Positions 1-8,399 of a DNA stretch of 18,620 nucleotides are shown in pieces (the first letter of the stretch is position 1; every line of letters begins with the position of its first letter). Origin of the DNA: Candolleomyces eurysporus (taxonomy: Eukaryota > Basidiomycota > Agaricomycetes > Agaricales > Psathyrellaceae); the NCBI GenBank assembly GCA_027579435.1, contig JANBPK010001654.1, positions 1 through 18,620 on the forward strand. Direction: 5' to 3'. Below the pieces are notes generated by a model. That model was given only the letters and a program-made list of their open reading frames with translations. It did not search any database and was not told the origin of the DNA. Position numbers and translations under genes: made by a program.

Positions 1-504
1 AGAGTCTCCACACTTTTTACAATCGGGATATTTCGAACTTGGGGAATGAGGTTGTGGCTATGTCAAGTTTCGTTGCCCACNGAGTTCGATTTCTGTTANC
101 TCATTCGGGGTTTTGACAACGTTTATGTAGAGTCCGGGGANGCGCGTNGGATGGGACGTATATTACTCAAATCCCAAACGACATATTGATGAATGATTGG
201 CTTCGAATTCGGAAGGTCGTGGCCATCTCAAATGTCAAATGTCGTAGCAAGCCGCCTGGAATCCGATTCCTGATATGGAACAGAACCCTCTCCAGAGTCT
301 CCACACTTTTTACAATCGGGATACGTTGGGATGGGACGCATACTCAGCTGACGAACCACGTATATTGATGAATGAATGACTTCGAACTCGGGAATGAGGT
401 TGTGGCTATGTCAAATGTCGTAGCAAGTTGCCACGAGCTCGATTTCTGTTTCTCATTAGGGTTTTGACAACTTTATGTAGAGTCGGGGACGCTTGGATGG
501 GACG
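1..504 (+). repeat. Degenerate repeat copies (about 2.5 units)
   Basis: Three related blocks can be aligned by eye. Block A (1-164) and block B (294-506) both begin with the same 30 bases (1-30 and 294-323) and share a later stretch that reads ttcgaac.cgggaatgagg, gttgtggctatgtcaa, cgatttctgtt, ggttttgacaac, atgtagagtc and ggatgggacgta in the same order. Block C (182-260) matches only the middle of B (gatgaatgattggcttcgaa against gatgaatgaatgacttcgaa) and has more changes. No convincing protein is encoded. The family is not recognised: it could be the edge of a larger dispersed element or a local tandem duplication. Four N characters (81, 99, 141, 148) fall in block A. Confidence 0.75.
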
Positions 505-751
505 TACTGTAGCGGACTGTATGGAGGCAACCGATTTTGGAGCGTTACAGATTCTTCGGTGAAAAAATAGGCAACCAGCCCCTCTGGCACCGTTACACCT
601 TCCTGATTTGGAGGGCCCGACTGATGTCGGGCTGCAAAATTTCCTTTTTTGAGACCAGAATGAGCCAAAAGTGCGTTACACCCCTGGAAATAGGCAACCG
701 AAGGCCCCAGCGTTACGCGTTACGGTTGCCTCCATACAGTCCGCTACAGTA
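505..751. mobile_element. MITE-like element 1, Tc1/mariner type, TA-flanked
   Basis: A 243-bp element (507-749) is flanked by TA on both sides (505-506 and 750-751). It starts CTGTAGCGGACTGTATGGA and ends with the reverse complement (731-749), giving terminal inverted repeats of about 26 bp. There is no transposase reading frame. The TA duplication and short size point to a non-autonomous Tc1/mariner-like MITE; this class is inferred from the ends only. Inside are five same-strand copies of CGTTAC (543, 591, 674, 711, 718), a GC-rich hairpin (gcccgac/gtcgggc, near 607-623) and a repeated ataggcaacc (568, 690). Confidence 0.8.
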
Positions 752-995
752 CTGTAGCAGACTGTATGGAAGGAACGTCACGGTGTCACGACCCCCCTTT
801 CTGTTCCTTATTTTTGCCTTGTCACGGTTGAAATCTGGGGCGGAGGCCCTCAAAGGGGCAATTTTGGCGCCCCGCCTGCGGCGGGACTGCCAGAAAAGGC
901 AAGTGTCACGCCGTTCGGGGGGCAAGTTCCTTGTTTCTGGTCTGAGAAAATGTCACGGTCCCAAATTGGTTCCTTCCATACAGTCCGCTACAGTA
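750..995. mobile_element. MITE-like element 2, same family, abutting element 1
   Basis: A 242-bp element (752-993) lies between TA at 750-751, shared with element 1, and TA at 994-995. Its ends (CTGTAGCAGACTGTATGGA and the complement of CTGTAGCGGACTGTATGGA) are the same terminal repeats as element 1 with one difference, but the interior is clearly different in sequence. Five same-strand GTCAC motifs (777, 785, 821, 905, 952) occur where element 1 has GTTAC. A GC-rich hairpin lies near 871-890. No protein is encoded. It looks like a second subfamily inserted at the end of the first, or a tandem head-to-tail product. Confidence 0.8.
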
Positions 996-1000
996 TCGAT
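993..1000. repeat. hAT target-site duplication, left copy
   Basis: GTATCGAT is directly repeated at 5251-5258, immediately outside both transposon ends. Eight bases is the standard duplication length of the hAT superfamily. The first base is the last base of MITE-like element 2 and the next two are its TA target, so the hAT inserted astride that element's right border. Confidence 0.95.
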
Positions 1001-1020
1001 TAGTGTTGCCGCAAGGTAAG

Positions 1021-1101
1021 GTACCTTAAGGTCAAGGGACCTTGAGGTCTAGCACTTTCCTTTTCCATCGACCTTGAGGTACCTTGAGCAAACCTTAAGG
1101 T
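1021..1101. repeat. Left subterminal repeats of the hAT
   Basis: Five copies of a 10-bp palindrome-like motif, ACCTTAAGGT or ACCTTGAGGT (one truncated), lie within about 80 bp of the left end. The same motif recurs near the right end (5170-5222). In other hAT elements such repeats are the binding sites of the BED zinc finger of the transposase; that role here is inferred. Confidence 0.8.
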
Positions 1102-1204
1102 GATTGATTAAATTTTCCCATCTGCCAAATGGAACGCAGGCCGGCCGCATTACGATGACGTAGTGACGGCGCCGAGTTGGCGCGCGCTCAACAATTGCAC
1201 GCAA

Positions 1205-1517
1205 AGTGCGCCTCCGTTCTCCTCCTCGTCCTCCTCATCCTCCTCCTCTCGTTTACTTGTGAAATCTTGCAATGTTGAACTCAGTATACGGATAGGGGTG
1301 CTCAGGGTCCTTGCTTGTTCCTGTGCCTGGTTTCAGCTGAGCTACAAAATACACAAAATTTCAGCTCCATCCTTATCTCCCCTGCCCATAGGCTCGCTAA
1401 AGACGCTCAAAGTACCTCAAAGCACTGCAATATCTCTTCTAAAATGTACCTTAATCAATTTTAATGCGTTCCTGTATGTGCCTGATAGGAAATATGTGGT
1501 CTTTTTTGAGTATAAAT
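1205..1517 (+). promoter_or_regulatory. Probable hAT transposase promoter
   Basis: A strongly pyrimidine-rich tract of CTC/TCC triplets (about 1207-1253) and a TATA box, TATAAAT at 1511-1517, precede the transposase start codon at 1551. The TATA box is only 34 bp from that ATG, so the leader would be very short, or the downstream ATG at 1621 could be used instead. Confidence 0.5.
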
Positions 1518-1550
1518 TGCCAGGAGGGAAGTTGAGAACTCTTTCGTACC

Positions 1551-4500
1551 ATGGCTTCCTCTACCAGCAACCCACAGTGCTCCTTCTGTTGCTCTAGCAC
1601 AGAAGAATGTTGCTGCATTTATGCTTCCACTTATCAAACACCGAATCAAGCAGCTNCCCCCCCTCGCTTTTCAAACAAATTCCTTTGGACATTATCCTCC
1701 CTCTACAGGACCATATCTCCCCCACTCTGGTATTTACTCGCCCTCTCAGGCCTCTTTTATCTGGCATCACCCATCGGCTATACCACCTACCTCTACTTCA
1801 GCCTATCAATACAACACTCCGACCCCTCATCGCAATTCTGGGCCTAGCAGGCCACTCGTCCAACCAATCGAGTTTTCAAACACATTTGCCGGTACTTACT
1901 CGTCCAACGGGGTATCTCATGACTCTTCCTCGTCCACCCAGCCGATCTCTTCGATTCCTCGTGGCGAAAAACGACGCAAGACGTCTGATACTGTCCAAAC
2001 GACCTCAAAACGACGCCGGGTACAACAGTCAGACAAAGAAAACCAACCACCCGCTCCTCAAATTCAGCGGCAGTCAGCCTCGTCACTCAGCGTACCTGGA
2101 ATTGGCCCTCCGTCCAACACAATCGTGCCCGAGTTCAATGCTCAATCGGTTTATGGATCTATCGTCAAAAAGCAGAAGACTGAGGAAAAACACGACACTG
2201 AGAAATCATCGGACGTCTGGTGGTTTACAATCGCTCTCGAAAAGCAGGAGCGACCAACTTCCCTTCCCGAATCAGTCAGAAAAACCTACTCCTACGAGCG
2301 ACCAGCTAAGGAGAAATACAAGGGCTTGGGTTGTCGGCTCTGTCCGTGAGTACTTGCACATTTCTTGAGCTTTGCACACATTAATCATCTGTTTTTTTTT
2401 TTCAGTCTGGAACAGATGACAATCTGGAAGAATGGGAATGGGCAGACCGAGTGCATTCGAAAGCACTTGAAGAAGCACCACAGCCTGGTATGGCGCGAAC
2501 TGGTGCTTTCGAATAAGTTGAAGGGGTGGGACAAAGTGGACCTACCAAAGACAACGCCTCGGGGCCCTGTGTATAACCCAGAGGAGTTTACACTCACTGG
2601 GTTCTATGAGCGACTTGTCCGTTGGATTATTGCAGATGATCAGGTGAGCAGTTACTTTGCGTGTTCAGGCATCCACTGACGATTGATTTCTAGTCTATCA
2701 ATGTAATTGAATCTCCTGAGTTTCGAGATCTTTTGCTGTACCTTGGAGCTCAGCTTGAGCCATCGGACTTGCCACACCGTACAAGAATAGCAGACCTTAT
2801 CCTTGAGCGGTTTGTTGCTATCTGTGATGCGATACGTGACGACCTAAAGGTTTGTTTTTATTATGAATTAATCAGTGCTCTGCTAACGAGATACCCAGAA
2901 TTCGCCAGGGCGGGTGTCGTTAACATCAGATATGTGGTCCGCAAAGTCGCTTGACCCATTTATGGCCGTCACAGCCCACTATGTGACCGAGAAAAACGGG
3001 CACCTCGAGCTTAGATCAAGACTCATTGCATTCCGTCGTATCGATGGTGCGCATGATGGCGATAATCTTGGTGATGCATTCTATGGCATCATCAAAGAAT
3101 GGGGTATTCTTCACAAGGTGAGCAGACATATGGCTTTTTACATTCCTACTCAAGCCAACAGGTTAATAGTTAGGGACTGTGACGCTGGACAATGCGTCAA
3201 ACTGTAATACCATGATGCGCAGGTTCGCTAATCTGCTTCGTGCGGACAACATTGAATTCACAGTTGAAGGAAATCGAATCAGGTTCATTCTAATCTACTG
3301 CTACTTGCTTTTTTACGCTAAAACGGACTTCCAGATGCTTTCCCCATATTGTAAACTTGTGTGTCAAGGCCGGACTTCGGCGATTGGCACAAGTCGGAGC
3401 TGAGGAGCTTCCCGAGACAACGGAAGACTCTGACGGTTTCATAGACTCCCTACAAACTGATCTTGCCTTTGATGTTGGTGGCAACGTTCTCAGCGATGTT
3501 ATCAACTTGGGACGCAGGCTCTCGAATGTATTGAGGGCCTCAGGTCAGCGCCTTGATGACCTCTCAGCAACGGTACGAGAGGGATGGGAGAAAGGTTGGT
3601 GGACACCAGAAGATGTTCCAGACCATGTTCCATTGCGAGATATGGACGTTAGGTGGTCGTCTACCTTCCTGATGACCGATCGGCTCCTCGAGATATATCC
3701 GGTAAGTTCAACCGATCTTATTTCAGGGATTTATCCATCAAAAAACTAACTTAATATAACTAGGCAGTTAAACGAATGCTGAACACGGATAAATATGAGG
3801 ATCTTCGACATTATCTTCTCAGTGATGACGAATTGCGCCGGCTCAATCAAATTCGTCACTTTCTCTACATCCCCCACACCATCCAAGAGGCCGTCTCTGC
3901 AGATCAAACTCCAACTCTCCCCATCACTCTTCCAGCGTACGAGAATCTTCTTCAGATGTTGAAGGACTTGAAGGCTCAAGAGCCCGAAATTGCACATGGC
4001 ATCCAAGCGTCAATCGACAAGCTACAAGAATATTTAGGTAAGACTCGACAGACAAGGATTTATGCCATTGCCATGAGTACGTCGTCAAAATCATCGATTT
4101 CATGGAATTTGTGACCCATCATATACTTAATAGTTGTTAATCCTACTATCAAACTCAAATGGCTTGAAGAACACTGGGAGGATAGCGACGTCTCGGCAGC
4201 AAAGGAATGGATGATCAACTCAGTCAGTCTAAGAGTTTACTTTACTTCTGCTCATAAACTCACACAATGTCGACTCAGATGGCAGAGTATCAACGTATGA
4301 TTCGTGAGGAAACTCGCGAGGCAGTGGTTGTCCCTCAAACCGTGGGGACTCGTACAATCGCTCGGCCACANGGGCTCCAAGGCTGCGCGGAAGCAACGAA
4401 ACGCAATGGCGCTTGTCAACTCAATCAAACGCACATTTTCAAACACCAGTATCAGCAGCGACTCGAGCTCAACATCCGAGAATTTACCTTCAGGGTCGCA

Positions 4501-5064
4501 AAACTCTCGAGAGGTGTCATCCATGAGTGCCGAAGAGGAACTTGCGGCGCTTTTGGCAAATGATAGAAGGACTGCCAAGGAGGCTTTCGAGCGCTACTGT
4601 GCTGAAGGCATACTTGATGACTCTGAAGCTTTAGAAAGCTTTGATCTTGTTCGATGGTGGGAGGTGCGTGGCTATGACCATAAGTGTTCGAGGGCTTGCC
4701 AGTGATCTAAATGTTCCACCAGGTCAAGCGGCACAATCACAAACTCGTATATCGCGTTGCATTGGACGTTATGCCTGCGCAGGCATCAGCTGTGCCTTCG
4801 GAGCGCGTGTTCTCGTCTGCGAAGGAAACCGACACCCTGAGAAGGAATGGGATTTCGCCATTGATGATGGAGGTGCTGCAAGTCTCAAAATTTGCCTACA
4901 AATCGGAAAGGTTGGACTTCAATAATGAATGGGTTGCTCAGGAGGAAGAGCTTGCCGGAATCACAGCACTCGACATTGATCAAAAGGTTCTGCTCCACTT
5001 GCTTGAAAATCGCGAGCTTGAGAAGCTCTCGGACTTGATCTCCTCAGCATATAGTAGTCGATAG
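1551..5064 (+). CDS. hAT-family transposase with BED zinc finger (ten exons)
   Basis: This is a cut-and-paste transposase. Exons by splice signals and phase: 1551-2345, 2406-2643, 2694-2849, 2899-3117, 3170-3282, 3335-3701, 3764-4076, 4134-4222, 4279-4663, 4723-5064. Leaving out the N at 1656 and at 4371, the sum is 3015 nt, or 1004 residues without a stop. The first 250 residues are disordered, with a basic stretch (GEKRRK, SKRRRV). A BED finger follows (CRLC at 261-264, HLKKHH at 285-290, split by intron 1). The RNase H-like core shows LTSDMW (Asp407) and TLDNASN (Asp476), then RCFPHIVNLC (507-516). The C-terminal hAT dimerisation region reads LVRWWE and ASAVPSERVFSSAKETDT. The ATG at 1551 has an ideal ACCATGG context. 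The ATG at 1621, in the downstream frame, is an alternative that needs no correction at 1656. The third catalytic acid was not assigned. Confidence 0.93.
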
Positions 5065-5250
5065 TCATTTTATACATTAAATCTACATCTAACCCAAGGT
5101 TCTTGACCTGCTGGGCGAAATTGGCCTGCTTCGGACATAAATCTGAAATAGGAGGGTGCGTGGGAGCCGACCTTAAGGTCAACTCAAGGTCTCTCAAGGT
5201 GCGCCACCAAACACCTTAAGGTCCCTTGGCCTTACCTTGCGGCAACACTA
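5065..5250. other. hAT 3' untranslated and right subterminal region
   Basis: Between the transposase stop and the right end lie about 105 bp of AT-rich sequence and then the right subterminal repeats (5170-5222) and inverted repeat (5230-5250). No further gene is present. Confidence 0.8.
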
Positions 5251-5258
5251 GTATCGAT
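5251..5258. repeat. hAT target-site duplication, right copy
   Basis: GTATCGAT, identical to 993-1000, directly follows the terminal inverted repeat. See the left copy. Confidence 0.95.
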
Positions 5259-6113
5259 TTTTAATTGATGATATTTAACAGACGGTGCTGAAATAGGGTA
5301 GTATTAACTGAATTGGTCCTCGGCACTCCCTGCTGCTTTCAAGCTTTCGACACATACCCATGCGCGTCGTCCGGGTGTGCATGCTCCTTTGCTACCCCAC
5401 CTTGAGCTATAGGGAGAGGAGGGTTGAATCCTCTTACGGTTGAGTCTGCATGGCTGGTATGTTCTTTTAAGGGCTGTGACCTGTTACCGTCTTGATCCCC
5501 AGTGGCTAGATTGACTTTGTTCGTGACAACCCTCAGCCAATATAGCTCAAGGCCTAGGCACCTGATAGATTTGTGACTACCGTGGCTCTGCTTCAGAGAA
5601 TGGATGAGTGAAAAGAAAATTAATAGTTGCGTAGAGAGCCTATGTTATCAAGTGGGTCGGCGCCTTCCCTAATTCATTCACGGCTAGACTATCGAGGAGA
5701 GGTTTGAACCAGCCTAAGGCGTCAACATTTCAATATCGGTACTGGTGGTGCTTGTGCAGCTGGGAGGGCCTTTGATTGCCGAAGACACAGCCACGAACAA
5801 CCCGCACTTTGAAGCTGAAGAGTCGTAACTTCCCTTGTTTCATGTCGGACTTCTAGTGCAACGTGTTCAGCCAAATCCAGTCTGCTCTGTGGTGGTGGCA
5901 CCTGCTTCCTTGCCGCAGTAGGACCCATGACATGGACGATATCCTTCGGGAATACGGAACTTGGCTCCATTAGATGTCGGTGGAATGGTTATATGCCAGC
6001 AACCTTCGATATGGATTCCCAGCTTCCCAAGGTCTCAGATCCTACTTCGCGGAGTCGGTTCTACGCTCATTGGGTTTTCGTGCAGACCCACACCCCTTCT
6101 GATCAATTCTACT
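5259..6113. other. Intergenic, no supported gene
   Basis: About 850 bp between the hAT and the F-box gene. Short open frames exist on both strands, but none has coding character or a recognisable motif. The last part must hold the promoter and leader of the F-box gene; no clear TATA box was seen. Confidence 0.6.
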
Positions 6114-7880
6114 ATGGCATCTAACACCGATCTGTCTGCATCCCCAAAAGATCTTCTGATCGCCAGCCATGACATTCTCCTTCTCATCTTCAAGCTTTTC
6201 ATACCCCCNTATGTCCGACGTCGACATTCCGGAAAACCTATTGGCGAGAGGTGGACGGAAGCAGCTTCTCAATCTAGCATTGGCGTGCAAGTCCTTTGTG
6301 GATCCCGCTTTAGAGTGCCTATGGTCGCACCTGGAGTCATTGGTACCATTGTTCAACCTTCATCCAGGAGTCAAGAACGTTGGTGGCTCATATGTATGAG
6401 GTTCTCCATCTATCTCCTATGCATTACGTGACTCATTGCTCTGTGACGCCAGTTATTCCGTGGGGATATCGACGCTCAAAACTCGTCCAGATACCATGAA
6501 TATGCTGGCAAGGTTCGAACAGTGTCCTTTCGGGATGTGGCACGAGCGGCAGCCTCCAGCAGTCATCAAATTGCGTTCGCAGGCTATACATGGCTCGGCC
6601 AGCAACTTCAGGGCGACCCTCTCCTTCCTGGACTTCAAAGCATCCGTTTTGCGGAATGTCCCGCAGACTCCCTCCACCTGGGACTGTTGCCCTTAATGCT
6701 CTCTCCATCCGTTATCAGGGTTGAGTTTGGCGACATGTTCCTGTCCAATCCCATCTTCTACTCCTATGCTCTCCCTCTGGTGTGCGATGGGTTATCGTCC
6801 CTCACAGTGATCGTTCTTCGTGACTCTCGGAGCTCCATTCCAGTCAGCCAGGGTCTAGACGTATGGAATACCTTGGCCAGTGTGTCGAAGCGACTCCGGT
6901 CGTTGACTTTGCACTTTCCCAATACCTCCGTTCTTCAACCAGCCACTCTACGACAATTGTACGAGCAGCTGCCGAACCTCAAGTCCCTCGCCCTTGATGT
7001 TCATACCCCATCCCATGAGCCGTCAGAGGATATGCAAGGCCATGTGCTTCCCTCGTTGCACACCCTCCATCTAGTCAATCGGCCCGGAACCAAATTGTGT
7101 AAATGCTATCCCCCTTTCCTGGTCCAGAAAGCGACTTCTGTCGCATTCTGCTTGAACGGGAGCGTTACGAGCGACAACGCATTCTCCGAATCACTTGATA
7201 CCCTTTCGACGTTGGAATGGCTCAGGAAGGTTGAGATTGAAGGTCCCAGCCAATCGGTCAATGTAGAGTCAGTAAAGCCATTTCTGCAGCGCCTCCAACT
7301 TGAGGAGTTTCACCTTCAAAAGGTGTGGGGTTTCCATCAGACCATGGACGAACGCGATCAAACCATGCAAAGTCTTATTGATACAGCGTCAGATACCTCC
7401 ACCAGCAGTCAACTTCGGCGCTATACACTCCCTATTTGGCGTAAAGCAGGGGAGCGATATGATCAGCGGACAAGAAAATGCATTGCCTACACCCCGAACT
7501 ACCCACCACTGAGCTCCTTGCTCTACGTAGCTGAGCATCTCGAAGGACTTCAACATCTCTCCCTTTCAATCGACTCGAGTGCTCAAGGCTCCGATGGGGA
7601 AACCGTTTCCGCCATGATTCAGAACTGGTCCAACCCTGCCAGCCCGAGCGAGCTTCGCTACCTAGAAATCGCTGAAATGCGGGATTCGCAGAGGAATATA
7701 ACACCGAATGAATGTTGCAACATCGCCCGCTTTCTGGACCTTATACTTCCAAACTTGATATCTGTCACAACGATTAAGCATCCACAGTTATCGGTCTGTT
7801 GGGACGAGCATTGGCAGTTGATTGAGAAGTATCGGCAGATGCTACAATCGCTTAGGCTTTATCGAGGAAATCGTTGGTAG
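6114..7880 (+). CDS. F-box-like / leucine-rich protein, about 568 aa
   Basis: Exon 1 is 6114-6393 (279 coding bases without the N at 6209) and exon 2 is 6453-7880; the 59-bp intron has GTATGA...CAG. The N-terminal 75 residues match the fungal F-box-like pattern: hydrophobic DILLLIFKLFIPP, a variable insert, then LLNLALACKSFVDPALECLW. The rest resembles the irregular leucine-rich region typical of Agaricomycete F-box proteins (for example LRSLTLHFPN, LPNLKSLALDV, LPSLHTLHLV, LEGLQHLSLSI). Such proteins usually act as substrate receptors of SCF ubiquitin ligases through Skp1; the substrate here is unknown. The frame continues across 6209 only if the N is dropped, giving FIPPMSDVD. The start ATG at 6114 fits the usual short leader before the F-box. 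No breaks are seen in exon 2. Confidence 0.85.
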
Positions 7881-8399
7881 TCTAGTCTCGTATTCTAGTA
7901 GCTGTATGAAAATTTGTAAAATATTGGTTTCGTTGACTCATAGTTACCTGATCTATCCATTTCTCTGCCAATGCCCGGACCACGCCAACGTGTCCCGCGA
8001 CGCGTCAACGTGACGGGCCCACACGATAAGTCACACACCGCGTGCAATGTGTCACGCGTCACACGCTTGGCAGATTGAAGGGAAGCCCGTTTCATATTTG
8101 TCAAACCGATTCCTTCCTTTCCTTCGAACCACCATCCTCGATCCTGCCCGCACTAGAGTTTGGAATCTGGAAATTTGGGAAGGCAGACGCCCTCGAAATC
8201 CGTTCCATAGCAGAAACACGAAGATCAGTCGACTGGGCTTCGATTAAAACCTTGTGCTCCCGGCGAGTCTAACTGCGGCGTGCTGAACGCTTTGGAGAGC
8301 TGAGCCAGCTGACGGCTTCCTCGGCTGGATCAAGGCGTCTCTACGCCAACTTACGCCCTCTGTCGTCGTCATAATCGCTCTGTTATAAGCAAGATCGTG
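7881..8399. promoter_or_regulatory. Intergenic region and SAMHD1-like gene promoter with two MCB boxes
   Basis: The spacer between the F-box gene and the HD-domain gene contains two copies of ACGCGTCA (8000-8007 and 8054-8061), 47 bp apart, in a stretch rich in CACG/CGTG steps (7975-8065). ACGCGT(N)A is the MluI cell-cycle box bound by MBF-type (Swi6/Mbp1) factors in fungi. Both copies are on the + strand, 340-400 bp upstream of the start codon. Some antisense reading frames cross this region but have no coding character. Confidence 0.55.

Larger units (their letters stand above)
1001..5250 (+). mobile_element. Complete hAT transposon, 4250 bp, apparently autonomous
   Basis: The element begins TAGTGTTGCC (1001) and ends with the exact reverse complement (5241-5250). 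The first 21 bp on each side are perfect inverted repeats. Both ends carry palindromic subterminal repeats of the ACCTTAAGGT/ACCTTGAGGT type (left: 1023, 1039, 1071, 1081, 1092; right: 5170, near 5183 and 5193, 5213), the usual arrangement of hAT transposase binding sites. An 8-bp perfect target duplication flanks it. It contains one gene, a ten-exon transposase on the + strand. The perfect duplication and undamaged ends argue for a recent insertion. Confidence 0.95.

Noticed and set aside
505..995. The MITE pair read as one 490-bp element with an internal palindrome
   Set aside because: Both halves have full terminal repeats and a TA at each border including the middle, and their interiors differ in sequence, so two elements sharing a TA explain it better.
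537..1019. Open frame of 160 codons across the two MITE-like elements
   Set aside because: It runs through both terminal repeats and the junction, has no domain and no splice structure; the frame is incidental.
1607..2368. Long alternative frame overlapping transposase exon 1
   Set aside because: It is rich in Arg/Pro/Ser without motifs. The frame that leads into the BED zinc finger through a good intron is the real one.
5405..5440. tRNA T-arm-like sequence (gaggagggttgaatcctc)
   Set aside because: The stem is possible but no anticodon arm, D arm or acceptor stem can be drawn around it.
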